Positions 28,566 to 35,451 of a stretch of DNA of 55,086 nt are shown here, in pieces; position 1 is the first letter of the stretch, and every line of letters starts with the position of its first letter. The position numbers were made by a program, and so were the translations under genes. The stretch lies in IMG/VR virus record IMGVR_UViG_3300021976_000018, positions 1 to 55,086 of that record. One strand, given 5' to 3'. Below the pieces are notes generated by a model. The model saw nothing but the letters and a program-made list of their open reading frames with translations. It was not told the DNA's origin and searched no databases. This DNA comes from a virus.

Positions 28566-28576
28566 GAGCCGACCCT

Positions 28577-30115
28577 CTAGCGCCACTCGATCACGACGCG
28601 CCCTGGGTCGAACCGTTGGATGCCGGGCGTGGGACGGCCGATGACGATGCGGGTGATGTGGTTGCCGATGACGTGCCGACGTTCGTTGTCGTCCATGAGC
28701 GCCCAGTCGGCGACGATCGCTGTCGGGTCGATGTCGGCTCGTGGGGTGGGGAGAGCCGCGAGCTCGGCGGTGAGCGTGGACTTGCGGTGGTCGAGCCCGG
28801 CACGGGCGGCGTCCCACTCGTCGTCGTTCAGCTCGCCGGCTCCCCACTGGCGGGCCCGTTGCACCCGACTGTCGTCGAGGTCGGTGATGGCCGCCGCCAG
28901 TTCCTCGCGCCGTTCGGCGACACCGTCGGCGCTAGCGGCGCCGGCGAGGAACTCGGGGGACTGCAGGTAGGTGAGCAGCTCGTCGTAGACGTGGTCCTCG
29001 AGGGCCTGGGCGACGATGGTCGTGTGCCCGCATCCGGTGGGCGTCGTGTCGCTGACGGCGATACAGGCGTAGCGTCGCTGCCATCCGCTGGGGTTCTGGC
29101 GGCCCTTGCCGTTCAGTCGCCACTTGCACGCCGCGCAGTAGAGGTAGCCGGTGAGCGGGTAGCCCCGCGACGGGACCCGGGGCTTGCCGGTGATGTAGGG
29201 CTTGCCGTCGTTGCCGACGACCTTGCGGGGCTTCTCCAGGAGGGCGCACACGCGGCGCCAGGTGACCTCGTCGAGGATCGGTTCCCAAGTGCCGTCCGTG
29301 TGGTCCTCACCCATGTGGACACGGCGCCCGGCGACCCCCGGTTTGGTGACGACCGCGGTCACCTTCTGCGGCACCCACAGCAGGGAGACGTAGCCGATGA
29401 TCACGTCGTTCTTGAGGCGCGGTCGACCGGCGCGTTTCGGCAGGCAGGCGGGGAGCCCGAACGCGAGACGCATCGCGTTGAACTGGTTCAGCCGTCGGGC
29501 GATCTGCGCCCGGGCCCAACCGGAGAGCAGCGCCGTCGCCATCCACCGGACCACCTCGGCTTCGACCCGGTTGACGACGAGCGTCTTGCGGCCGTCCTCA
29601 TCGACACCGTGGTCGTAGCCGTAGACGGCACCGGAGCGAGGGCGGCCTTTGTCGGCGAGGTCCTGCATCGTGTCCTTGAGCCTCTCCCTCAGGCGTTTAC
29701 GTTCCCGGTAGGCGAACACGTTCTTGACGTCGGCGACCTCGTCGAGGGTGACGATGCCTTCCCGGTTGGTGTGGACTTCGGTGATGCCGACGTCGTCGAG
29801 GTCGATGGTCAGGTCGACCCAGCGCCGCCGGTTGGCTTCGAGGCGGGTCATCTCGACCGTCCAGATGTGCCCCACCTCACCCGCGAGGATGGCGGCACGG
29901 AGGTCGTCGTAGCCGGGACGTTGGACGTTCTCGTCGAAGGCCGTCAGGTTGTTGTCGGGGAACACCCGCACCGCGACGCCGGGCCAGTGCTCGGCCGCGT
30001 AGGCCCGGCCCCATTCCTCTTGGCGTTCGACGCCCTCGCCGCGGCCGGACTTGTCGACGGATATCCGCACGTAGATGGCCACGTAGCGCTCGGTCAAGGG
30101 AGCCAGCGTCGTCAT
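28577..30115 (-). CDS. Large serine recombinase (phage-type integrase)
   Basis: The 512-residue protein starts at ATG 30115. It has the resolvase domain with nucleophile S19 (YVRISVDKSGRGEGVERQ), a recombinase domain (RSGAVYGYDHG, YITGKPRVPSRGYPLTGYLYCAACKWRLNG), the zinc ribbon (CAAC ... CGH) and a coiled-coil region (AERREELAAAITDLDDSRVQRARQWG). Such enzymes integrate phage DNA at attB without host factors. It is likely the true integrase. Its 3' end is 11 bases from that of the tyrosine recombinase. Confidence 0.95.
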   Translation of the reverse strand: MTTLAPLTERYVAIYVRISVDKSGRGEGVERQEEWGRAYAAEHWPGVAVRVFPDNNLTAFDENVQRPGYDDLRAAILAGEVGHIWTVEMTRLEANRRRWVDLTIDLDDVGITEVHTNREGIVTLDEVADVKNVFAYRERKRLRERLKDTMQDLADKGRPRSGAVYGYDHGVDEDGRKTLVVNRVEAEVVRWMATALLSGWARAQIARRLNQFNAMRLAFGLPACLPKRAGRPRLKNDVIIGYVSLLWVPQKVTAVVTKPGVAGRRVHMGEDHTDGTWEPILDEVTWRRVCALLEKPRKVVGNDGKPYITGKPRVPSRGYPLTGYLYCAACKWRLNGKGRQNPSGWQRRYACIAVSDTTPTGCGHTTIVAQALEDHVYDELLTYLQSPEFLAGAASADGVAERREELAAAITDLDDSRVQRARQWGAGELNDDEWDAARAGLDHRKSTLTAELAALPTPRADIDPTAIVADWALMDDNERRHVIGNHITRIVIGRPTPGIQRFDPGRVVIEWR

Positions 30116-30127
30116 AATCCCGGAAGG

Positions 30128-30157
30128 GTACTAGACACAACCCCTAGAACCTGTCAT
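30128..30157 (-). promoter_or_regulatory. Promoter of the serine integrase
   Basis: On the minus strand ATGACA and TAGTAC are separated by 18 bases; the ATG at 30115 follows about 12 bases later, with CCGGGATT between. It lies in the 132-base gap that probably also contains attP. Confidence 0.45.
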
Positions 30158-30189
30158 TGTCCTAGGTGCACCTCTTCGGGTGTGCATCC

Positions 30190-30227
30190 GGGGTGTGTCG
30201 AGCACCACCGGACGCCGGACACACCCC
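30190..30227 (+). terminator. Perfect 10-bp inverted repeat
   Basis: GGGGTGTGTC (30190-30199) pairs perfectly with GACACACCCC (30218-30227). It lies just before the ribosome site of the 30248 gene and has no T-run, so it may be a recombination site arm, an operator or an mRNA structure rather than a terminator. Confidence 0.4.
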
Positions 30228-30247
30228 CACTAAGGAGGGCGCATCCA

Positions 30248-30451
30248 ATGAACGACGCTACCGAGGACGTCAACACCACGCCGGACTTCACCAACTCCGC
30301 CTACCACGTGCAGACCGGGGACGGTTGGAGCGAGCCCATGAGCTACGACCAGGTCCGGGCGCTCCAACCCAAGCTCACCGAGGCCGAGTGGCAGCGTATC
30401 GAGGCGCTGGAGGCCACCGTGGGCCGGGCCCATGAGGGGGACATGCCGTGA
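30248..30451 (+). CDS. Small acidic protein, 67 residues
   Basis: ATG 30248 has a strong ribosome site (AAGGAGGGCG). The product (NDATEDVNTTPDF ..., SYDQVRALQPKLTEAEWQRIEAL) is acidic with a C-terminal helix. First gene of the rightward accessory block. Function unknown. Confidence 0.6.
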   Translation: MNDATEDVNTTPDFTNSAYHVQTGDGWSEPMSYDQVRALQPKLTEAEWQRIEALEATVGRAHEGDMP

Positions 30452-30675
30452 CCTCCACCACCGAAGTGCCGAAGGTGGTGCGCCAGTTGCGCGGCGCGCA
30501 GCAGCTCGCAGCGACCCTGACCGCCGTCTATCCAAGCGAGACGCTCACAGTCGCCCGCGAGCTGCCACCCGAGGGCTGGGCCTTCACCGCCCAGTACGTC
30601 GGCATCGACCCGCCGCCCGACGACACCGTGGCGCTCACCCTCGAGCTGCTCCGACAGAACGGCGAGGGCTCGTGA
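30448..30675 (+). CDS. Small protein, 75 residues
   Basis: GTG 30448 overlaps the previous stop. A helix (VVRQLRGAQQLAATLTAVYPS) is followed by strands (TLTVARELPPEGWAFTAQYVG) and a final helix. Function unknown. Confidence 0.6.
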   Translation: MTSTTEVPKVVRQLRGAQQLAATLTAVYPSETLTVARELPPEGWAFTAQYVGIDPPPDDTVALTLELLRQNGEGS

Positions 30676-30902
30676 TGGGCGAGCACCGCTGTAAGCCGGG
30701 CCGCAAGACTGTGGACCGTCGATGCACTTGGCACTCCGAGCACTTCTGGTGCAAGGACTGCGAGGGCTACTACGGGGTCGCCCACGACGGGGAATGCCAC
30801 ACGGCCCGAAAGGGACGGGGTGGCGTCATCAACGGCCACCCGTCACCTGCCTGCGCCTGTCGCTGGTGTGTCGAGCGCTACCGCACCGCCAAGGAGGCAT
30901 GA
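30675..30902 (+). CDS. Cys/His-rich zinc protein, 75 residues
   Basis: ATG 30675 (TGATG with the previous stop). Eight cysteines and several histidines (HRCKPGRKT, RRCTWHSEHFWCKDCEGYYG, ECHTAR, ACACRWCVERY) suggest one or two zinc sites. The ACACRWC end resembles other small actinophage proteins. Function unknown. Confidence 0.65.
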   Translation: MGEHRCKPGRKTVDRRCTWHSEHFWCKDCEGYYGVAHDGECHTARKGRGGVINGHPSPACACRWCVERYRTAKEA

Positions 30903-30903
30903 C

Positions 30904-31047
30904 GTGCGCACCCTCTACAAGCTGCTGTCCATCCTCGGGACGTTGAAGGCCGCGAAGCGTGGCCCGGCAGCGCTCGGACGCAGGCAGGTGCGACGTGTCG
31001 CCAACCGCGAGTTCAACCGTCGGCTGCGACGATGGGTGAAGGTGTAG
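30904..31047 (+). CDS. Very basic small protein, 47 residues
   Basis: GTG 30904 encodes an Arg/Lys-rich peptide with a short hydrophobic start (RTLYKLLSILGTLKAAKRG ... RRQVRRVANREFNRRLRRW), likely nucleic-acid or membrane binding. Its TAG overlaps the next GTG. Confidence 0.5.
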   Translation: MRTLYKLLSILGTLKAAKRGPAALGRRQVRRVANREFNRRLRRWVKV

Positions 31048-31301
31048 TGGCGAGCGACGCAGAGAGAGCGAGGGAGACCAAGGCTCGGCTCTCCAGTCCC
31101 GGAGGCTGGGGCCAGGTCGGCAGCGCGACCGAGCACCAGCGGTACGCCAAGCAGGTCGGCAGTCGAAGCCGGCGTCGTTGCCCGTGGTGCCCGAAGGGTC
31201 AGCGGCCGCGGGCCACGCACGTTGGCATGGCCAACGGTGTCGCACTCACCTCCGGCTGCGAGTGGCACGTGGCTATGTGGGTGCGAGGCAAGGAGGACTA
31301 G
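31047..31301 (+). CDS. Zinc-knuckle protein, 84 residues
   Basis: GTG 31047 overlaps the previous TAG. A CPWCPKG motif at about 50 with a later Cys/His pair (GCEWHVAMW) suggests zinc binding. N-terminal helix is charged (ASDAERARETKARL). Function unknown. Confidence 0.6.
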   Translation: MASDAERARETKARLSSPGGWGQVGSATEHQRYAKQVGSRSRRRCPWCPKGQRPRATHVGMANGVALTSGCEWHVAMWVRGKED

Positions 31302-31303
31302 CC

Positions 31304-31507
31304 ATGACCCCCGACACCCCGACGCTGACCGAGGTGGGCGACTTCACCGCCGACCTGCGCGACCTGTCCCGGCGGCTGATGCGCTTCGAGGACATCCCGG
31401 CCGGCGAGCTCGCGGACTTCCACACCCGGAAGCAGGCGCTGCTCGAACGCATCGAACCCGCAAGTACCGTGAGCGACACCCGGCTGTGGCGGCCGGACCG
31501 GAGCTAG
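31304..31507 (+). CDS. Small acidic helical protein, 67 residues
   Basis: ATG 31304 follows AAGGAGGAC. Mostly helical (TADLRDLSRRLMRFEDIPAGELADFHTRKQALLERIE). No family recognised. Confidence 0.6.
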   Translation: MTPDTPTLTEVGDFTADLRDLSRRLMRFEDIPAGELADFHTRKQALLERIEPASTVSDTRLWRPDRS

Positions 31508-31518
31508 GAGAAGGCGAG

Positions 31519-31863
31519 ATGGCGAAGTACACCGGCTCGGTCAGAGAAGCGCTCAACCGGTGGCGGAAGCCCCACATCCACAGCATCGACACCGAGGCCC
31601 ACAGCACCAACGGGTTGCAAGGTGCGTCGGTGTCGATTCGCTCGGCGACCGGTGAGGTGACGCTCATTGTGACCAGCGTCGCCGTTGAGTCTGGCGCCGG
31701 GCAGCTCGATGAGGTCTACCGATCCTTCGAGCTGCTGACGCATGCACCAAGCGACGCTGCGATGCTCGCCTCAGAGGTAGAGCGCCTGACGGCGCAGGTC
31801 GCAGACCTCAAGATCGCTTCTGGCCCCTCCCCTCCCGGTACTACCGGAGATGGAGGCGAGTAA
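31519..31863 (+). CDS. Hypothetical protein, 114 residues
   Basis: ATG 31519 follows GGAGAAGGCG. Strand-rich middle (ASVSIRSATGEVTLIVTSVAVE), a C-terminal helix (SEVERLTAQVADLKIA) and a PGTTGDGGE tail encoded by the 18-bp palindromic repeat. Function unknown. Confidence 0.6.
   Translation: MAKYTGSVREALNRWRKPHIHSIDTEAHSTNGLQGASVSIRSATGEVTLIVTSVAVESGAGQLDEVYRSFELLTHAPSDAAMLASEVERLTAQVADLKIASGPSPPGTTGDGGE
31831..31848. repeat. 18-bp palindromic repeat, copy 1
   Basis: cctcccggtactaccgga, containing the near-perfect palindrome CCGGTACTACCGG, lies just before the stop codon of the 31519 gene. An identical copy is at 32085-32102, also at a gene end. Confidence 0.7.
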
Positions 31864-32135
31864 TGGGCGATGGCCTGTTCTGCGACACGTGTGGCAAACC
31901 GATCACCGGTGTCGCCAACACGCGAGCCATCTGGGACGGAGCCGAGACCTCGGACAGCTGGGCATGGCATCCGACCTGCAACCCGCCGCCGTTCCCCCAA
32001 GATGGACCTGCCGAACGGGTCGGACCCGGCGAATGGGTCGACATCACCGACCACGTCGTCGATGCAACCGTCAGCCCCGGTCGGCCTCCCGGTACTACCG
32101 GACAGGGGCGGGACACAGAAGGAGGCGAGGGGTGA
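31863..32135 (+). CDS. Zinc-knuckle protein, 90 residues
   Basis: ATG 31863 overlaps the previous stop. FCDTCGKPI near the start plus WHPTCNPPP about residue 36 make a plausible zinc site. The tail PGTTGQGRDTEGGEG contains the second 18-bp repeat. Confidence 0.6.
   Translation: MGDGLFCDTCGKPITGVANTRAIWDGAETSDSWAWHPTCNPPPFPQDGPAERVGPGEWVDITDHVVDATVSPGRPPGTTGQGRDTEGGEG
32085..32102. repeat. 18-bp palindromic repeat, copy 2
   Basis: Identical to 31831-31848 and in the same position relative to the gene end and next start. Confidence 0.7.
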
Positions 32136-32911
32136 GCGAGCCGCAGCGACGATGGTGGTGCGTCAAGATGAACCTGCTCGGCGACCCACCCGTCGAGGAC
32201 ACGTCCGGCATCACCTGCGGTCCGGACCAGCAGTGCACCGGGGGACGCCGGGAAGGCGCGGCCTGCGGGTGGTATCTGCTCGTGCCGGAACCTTACGGCG
32301 ACGAGCCTGACGAAAACGCGGAGCCCTGCGACTGGGGAGGCGTCATGCGCGGCCGACTGGGTGCCGGCGGTGACGTGGCGCCAGTACACAGTCGGCTTCG
32401 GGCGGGACAGCGAAGACGGAGGCGAGAAGTGATGGGCGTCGATGTCGTGTTCAAGGCCAGGCCGTTCACCGTCATCTCGTCGGACGCCTATCGAGAGTTG
32501 CGTCAGGCATTCCATGAGACGTTCCCGGACGACATGCCGGAGGAGTCCCACCGCTACCCGGACCTGCTGTGGGACGAGTACGAGCGGGTGCCGACCATCG
32601 AGGTCCGGTCACTCAGCCGCTACTACGGGCCCGGTTATGAGCGGGGGCAGTGGCCCAACATCAAGACGATGGGATCGCGGGTACGGCTGATGGGCCACAA
32701 GCCGTGGGACCTGCCGTGGCGTCGAGCCGAGAGACGCCGAGGCAAGCGGGAGTGGCGCATCGAGGTCTGGCCCGATGAACTCGATGGCGGATTCGGTGCC
32801 GAATGCGTGGACCTGCCCGGCTGCATCAGCCAAGGCGACACCGAAGTCGAAGCCAGAGCGAACCTGGATGACGCCATCGACGAATGGCTGGCAGCCGCCG
32901 ACCGCGACTGA
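32132..32911 (+). CDS. Fused or frameshifted frame: Cys-rich N-part plus HicB-like part
   Basis: GTG 32132 overlaps the previous stop. Residues 1-70 are Cys-rich and protein-like (WWCVKMNLLGDPP, CGPDQQCTGG, CGWYLLVPE). From about residue 75 to 100 this frame turns into low-quality Arg/Gly sequence, while the +1 frame reads protein-like (AADWVPAVTWRQYTVGFGRD) to a TGA at 32430-32432 that shares bases with ATG 32432. A one-base frameshift in the first gene is therefore likely; otherwise the product is a 259-residue fusion with the HicB-like protein. Confidence 0.4.
   Translation: MSEPQRRWWCVKMNLLGDPPVEDTSGITCGPDQQCTGGRREGAACGWYLLVPEPYGDEPDENAEPCDWGGVMRGRLGAGGDVAPVHSRLRAGQRRRRREVMGVDVVFKARPFTVISSDAYRELRQAFHETFPDDMPEESHRYPDLLWDEYERVPTIEVRSLSRYYGPGYERGQWPNIKTMGSRVRLMGHKPWDLPWRRAERRRGKREWRIEVWPDELDGGFGAECVDLPGCISQGDTEVEARANLDDAIDEWLAAADRD
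32432..32911 (+). CDS. HicB-like antitoxin-domain protein
   Basis: ATG 32432 has a ribosome site (GGAGGCGAGAAG); 159 residues. The C-terminal 55 residues match the HicB fold: RIEVWPDELDGGFGAECVDLPGC, SQGDTEVEARANLDDAIDEWL. The N-terminal 100 residues (VDVVFKARPFTVISSDAYREL, SLSRYYGPGYERGQWP) are of unknown type. HicB proteins usually neutralise the HicA ribonuclease; no HicA is seen nearby, so this may be an orphan or an anti-toxin decoy. Confidence 0.65.
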   Translation: MGVDVVFKARPFTVISSDAYRELRQAFHETFPDDMPEESHRYPDLLWDEYERVPTIEVRSLSRYYGPGYERGQWPNIKTMGSRVRLMGHKPWDLPWRRAERRRGKREWRIEVWPDELDGGFGAECVDLPGCISQGDTEVEARANLDDAIDEWLAAADRD

Positions 32912-32924
32912 CCCGGACGCGCAA

Positions 32925-32956
32925 CAGCCCCCCGACCCGGAGGCCGAGGGGGGCTG
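32925..32956 (+). terminator. Hairpin terminator after the plus-strand block
   Basis: CAGCCCCCC (32925-32933) pairs perfectly with GGGGGGCTG (32948-32956), 14 bases after the HicB-like gene stop. There is no T-run, as is usual in high-GC actinobacteria. It may work in both directions. Confidence 0.6.
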
Positions 32957-33122
32957 CAACGTGGTGCCGCTACGAACCGACAGGTTCACGCTTGACGCAC
33001 CGCAATGGGAGGCGGCAGCCAAGGGCGCCAGCGACCACCTCCGAGTTGAGAAGTGCCACCCTCGCATCGGTTCGACCCGAGCACAGCTGCCTTTGGGGGC
33101 GGCGTGGGTACCCCGCAGCTCG

Positions 33123-33197
33123 TGGCAGCGATGGGATTTGAACCCACGACCTCAGGGTTATGAGCCCTGCGAGCTGACCGGACTGCTCCACGCTGCT
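33123..33197 (-). tRNA. tRNA-Met (CAT), initiator-like
   Basis: On the minus strand a complete 75-base cloverleaf is readable: acceptor AGCAGCG/CGCTGCC, D stem GAGC/GCTC, anticodon stem CAGGG/CCCTG with loop CTCATAA (anticodon CAT), and T arm GTGGG-TTCAAAT-CCCAT. It has initiator hallmarks: three G-C pairs below the anticodon (GGG/CCC), A11-U24 in the D stem and an unpaired first acceptor position. That mismatch is A1-C72 rather than the usual C1-A72. CCA is not encoded. Confidence 0.85.
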
Positions 33198-33223
33198 GGC
33201 CCTCAGCGTAGCCCGGAAGCGGC

Positions 33224-33258
33224 ACTGCCCCCACCAGCCGAAAGCCAGTGGGGGCAGT
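33224..33258. terminator. Strong bidirectional hairpin between late genes and tRNA
   Basis: ACTGCCCCCAC (33224-33234) pairs perfectly with GTGGGGGCAGT (33248-33258); on the plus strand TGGTTGTTG follows. It lies 30 bases after the last late gene and before the tRNA, so it probably ends the late transcript and perhaps converging plus-strand transcripts. Confidence 0.6.
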
Positions 33259-33287
33259 TGGTTGTTGCAGAGCTTCGTAACCCGGCC

Positions 33288-33635
33288 TCAGCGTACGTCG
33301 ATGACCTCGGGCCGGTTTGGCACGGCCCAGACGCCGGCAGCCACAGCGGCGGCGATGGCGACGTTCAGCCACAGGGCGTTGGTCATGTGTTCCCCGTTGG
33401 CGAGGTAGCCGCCCAGCAGACCGAGCCCGGCGAGCGCACCCGCGGTGACGGCCTTGGCCTTGTCCCACAGCGGCAGGCCGACGTTGGCGGTGACGAACAC
33501 GGCGAACGCGGCGACGCCGGCCGTGGCGACCTGCACCCACTCGGGGTGCGTGATGGTGTCGTCGGTCATCGCGGCGGCGACCGCCATCACGACGGCGCCG
33601 ATCACTGCGGTGATGGACTTTGCGTAGGCACTCAC
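33288..33635 (-). CDS. Putative holin, four membrane helices
   Basis: GTG 33635 overlaps the upstream stop; 115 residues with about four hydrophobic helices (AVIGAVVMAVAAAM, VATAGVAAFAVFVTANVGLPL, GALAGLGLLGGYL, LNVAIAAAVAAGVW). Size, topology and position in the lysis cassette after the endolysin fit a holin that opens the membrane for the amidase. Confidence 0.65.
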   Translation of the reverse strand: MSAYAKSITAVIGAVVMAVAAAMTDDTITHPEWVQVATAGVAAFAVFVTANVGLPLWDKAKAVTAGALAGLGLLGGYLANGEHMTNALWLNVAIAAAVAAGVWAVPNRPEVIDVR

Positions 33636-33775
33636 CGGAGACTCCTGGCTCCGCCGGCACGGTTGAAGGCCCGGCGGATCTCAGCCGCCAGATCCTCCGG
33701 GGCTTTGCCCGTGAAGTGGATCTTCACCTCGATCGATGGAGTCGGGCAGCCATCGCTAACGGGAACGCAGCACAT
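33632..33775 (-). CDS. Small protein, 47 residues
   Basis: ATG 33775 has a strong ribosome site (AAGGAGG). Contains CCVPV and a helix (APEDLAAEIRRAFNRA). Located in the lysis cassette; function unknown. Confidence 0.55.
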   Translation of the reverse strand: MCCVPVSDGCPTPSIEVKIHFTGKAPEDLAAEIRRAFNRAGGARSLR

Positions 33776-33851
33776 TCTGTCCTCCTTGTTGGATTCGGGC
33801 GCGACGGTCTGGGACCTCGCGCACACGCCGAGGGGTCGTGGTAGGTGATGA

Positions 33852-34301
33852 TCACGGCGTGGTCTCGACGTCGACGCAGACACCGGCGCCCGGGTCCCAG
33901 CGGCGGTCGGGTAGCTCGTTCACGATCTGCTCGAGGGCAGGGGTCAGCTGCTCGGTGAGATGCGCCCGGTAGGCGGCGATGTCTTCGGGGGAGGCGGCGG
34001 TCACGGTGAGGATCAGAGCCTCCCCGCCCGCGGTCCCTGACGCGACGCCGCCATCGAGGACCATGTCGCGGAGGATGCGGCGGGTCTCGGCGGCGTCGTC
34101 GCATGACCGCTCGGCGGCTGCGAGGCGGGTGGCTTCGATGGTGGCGTCCTGGCGTTCCTGCCGGTCGTTGAACGTCTCCTGGCGGATGAACCCCCACACC
34201 GATGCGCCGCCGAGGACGACGAAGCCGAGGAGGACCCCGGCGAGCGACTGGCGGACCGACACGGCCCGGCCGTCACCGACCGTGTCGTCGGTGGCTTTCA
34301 C
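33852..34301 (-). CDS. Single-pass membrane protein with coiled coil (lysis region)
   Basis: GTG 34301 overlaps the upstream stop; 149 residues. One membrane helix at about 20-38 (LAGVLLGFVVLGGASVWGF) is followed by a charged coiled region (RQETFNDRQERQDATIEATRLAAAE) and a mixed C-terminal domain. Its place among lysis genes suggests a spanin-like, holin-regulating or release role; unproven. Confidence 0.6.
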   Translation of the reverse strand: MKATDDTVGDGRAVSVRQSLAGVLLGFVVLGGASVWGFIRQETFNDRQERQDATIEATRLAAAERSCDDAAETRRILRDMVLDGGVASGTAGGEALILTVTAASPEDIAAYRAHLTEQLTPALEQIVNELPDRRWDPGAGVCVDVETTP

Positions 34302-34390
34302 TGGGCTGCGTCCAGCCACCAGGCCACGACCGCACCCACGGCGAGGGCGATGAGGGCGAGCCGATCCCGGTAGATGAACAGCAGCCGCAT
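34298..34390 (-). CDS. Single-pass membrane micro-protein, 30 residues
   Basis: ATG 34390 shares bases with the upstream stop (TGATG), and the TGA overlaps the next GTG. It is basically one membrane helix (LALIALAVGAVVAWWL) with a basic start (MRLLFIYRDR). Candidate accessory holin. Confidence 0.5.
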   Translation of the reverse strand: MRLLFIYRDRLALIALAVGAVVAWWLDAAQ

Positions 34391-34611
34391 CACACCTCGG
34401 CTCCCGGGTCCGGGACCAGCGGCGGAGGAGGAGGCCCGGTGCGCACCTTCCCATACAGACGCGCCGCCTCCGTGCTGCCAAGCGCCGCGCCAATGAACGC
34501 CAACGCCGCCGGCCGTGCCCCCCAGAACGCCAGCTCGCAGGTCCCCCACCCGAGGGCCACCACGAACTTCGCTGACCGCTCGAACTGCTCGGAGACGAGG
34601 CGCCTCCACAC
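34390..34611 (-). CDS. Small membrane-associated protein, 73 residues
   Basis: GTG 34611 starts a basic segment (WRRLVSEQFERSAKF) then a hydrophobic region (VVALGWGTCELAFWGARPAALAFIGAALG) and a Pro-rich tail. First of four small membrane proteins after the endolysin. Possible holin or antiholin. Confidence 0.55.
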   Translation of the reverse strand: MWRRLVSEQFERSAKFVVALGWGTCELAFWGARPAALAFIGAALGSTEAARLYGKVRTGPPPPPLVPDPGAEV

Positions 34612-34639
34612 GCGCTACCTCACCCTCGGGTAGGTCACG

Positions 34640-35440
34640 TCAGCCGTCGACGCGCAGGGTGTTGAGGTAGTCGAACTTGGCCTTGCTGACACCCCACACC
34701 AGCGCGCCCTCAGGCGGGCCCCAGCTCTCGCCGTCGACCTTCATCGTGACGAGCGGCCGTTCCGGGTCGTGGGTGGGGAGCAGGTGCAGCACCGCTCCGG
34801 TGTCCTTCTGGCGTGCGAACCACATCGGGTCTTCCTCCAAGGGTTCAGGGGTGGGCTCGGGGACGGGGGCCTGCGGGCGCAGGTCGGCGGTCAGGTGCTC
34901 GTAGTGGGCGAGGAACTGCGGCCACGGGAACGAGCGGCCGGGGTCCGTACGGCGGGCGGGGTCGCGTTCGGCGTGCGAGATGAACCCGGGGATACGCATC
35001 TCGGACTCCACCCGGTTGATGCGCCGCGCCGGAATGAGAATCCCCCGCCGGTCACGCAGCCAGCGGGCGTACCGGGCCGCTGCTGCTGCCGCTTGGTGGA
35101 CGGCGCCGTCACGCCACGCCTTCGGAGCCAGCGGCCACACGTCCGCTCGAGTCGCGACGGACACGCCGTAGCTGTGCCGGTTGCTGCCGGTGCCGTCGTG
35201 GTACGCCTCGCAGTCGTAGGCCACGAGGTTGATGCAGCTGTCGGAGTCGACGAGGTCGTGGTACGAACCCGGGTCGCTACGGGTGCGGACGAAGTTGGCG
35301 ACCGCCTCCGCCCCGCCGTCGAATGCCACGAAGTCCGGAGTGTTCTCCGCAGTGTGAACACAGACCACGCCGCTCGGGGCTTCCCGCCTCGGGCGACGGA
35401 ACTGCGAGCTCGCGGGCGGGTGGGTGTCGAGCCAAGCCAT
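34640..35440 (-). CDS. N-acetylmuramoyl-L-alanine amidase (endolysin)
   Basis: ATG 35440 follows GAGGAGATGTACC. Residues 20-180 form an amidase-2/PGRP type domain: CVHTAEN with zinc ligand His29, SYHDLV, an aromatic substrate groove, and GFISHAERDPARRTDPG with the second His and the conserved Asp/Pro. It should cleave the amide between MurNAc and L-Ala. A Pro/Glu linker (PVPEPTPEPLEEDP) leads to a C-terminal 60-residue domain, probably wall binding. Confidence 0.85.
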   Translation of the reverse strand: MAWLDTHPPASSQFRRPRREAPSGVVCVHTAENTPDFVAFDGGAEAVANFVRTRSDPGSYHDLVDSDSCINLVAYDCEAYHDGTGSNRHSYGVSVATRADVWPLAPKAWRDGAVHQAAAAAARYARWLRDRRGILIPARRINRVESEMRIPGFISHAERDPARRTDPGRSFPWPQFLAHYEHLTADLRPQAPVPEPTPEPLEEDPMWFARQKDTGAVLHLLPTHDPERPLVTMKVDGESWGPPEGALVWGVSKAKFDYLNTLRVDG

Positions 35441-35451
35441 GGTACATCTCC

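Larger units (their letters stand above)
30116..30247. other. attP: Candidate attP region for the serine integrase
   Basis: Large serine integrases usually recombine at a 40-50 bp imperfect palindrome just upstream of their gene. This gap holds imperfect dyads around 30142-30166 (CCTAGAACC/GTCCTAGG) and 30166-30187 (GTGCACC/GGGTGTGCA), plus the perfect hairpin at 30190. Which one is the core is not decidable from sequence alone. Confidence 0.4.

Noticed and set aside
27659-30451. Plus-strand frame of 930 codons spanning the serine integrase
   Set aside because: Antisense shadow of the integrase; only its last 67 codons (from ATG 30248 with a ribosome site) are a real gene.
33724-33855. GTG-started 43-codon frame in the lysis region
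   Set aside because: It overlaps the better supported 33775 gene, which has a strong ribosome site, and its composition is Arg/Pro-rich; kept out of the list.
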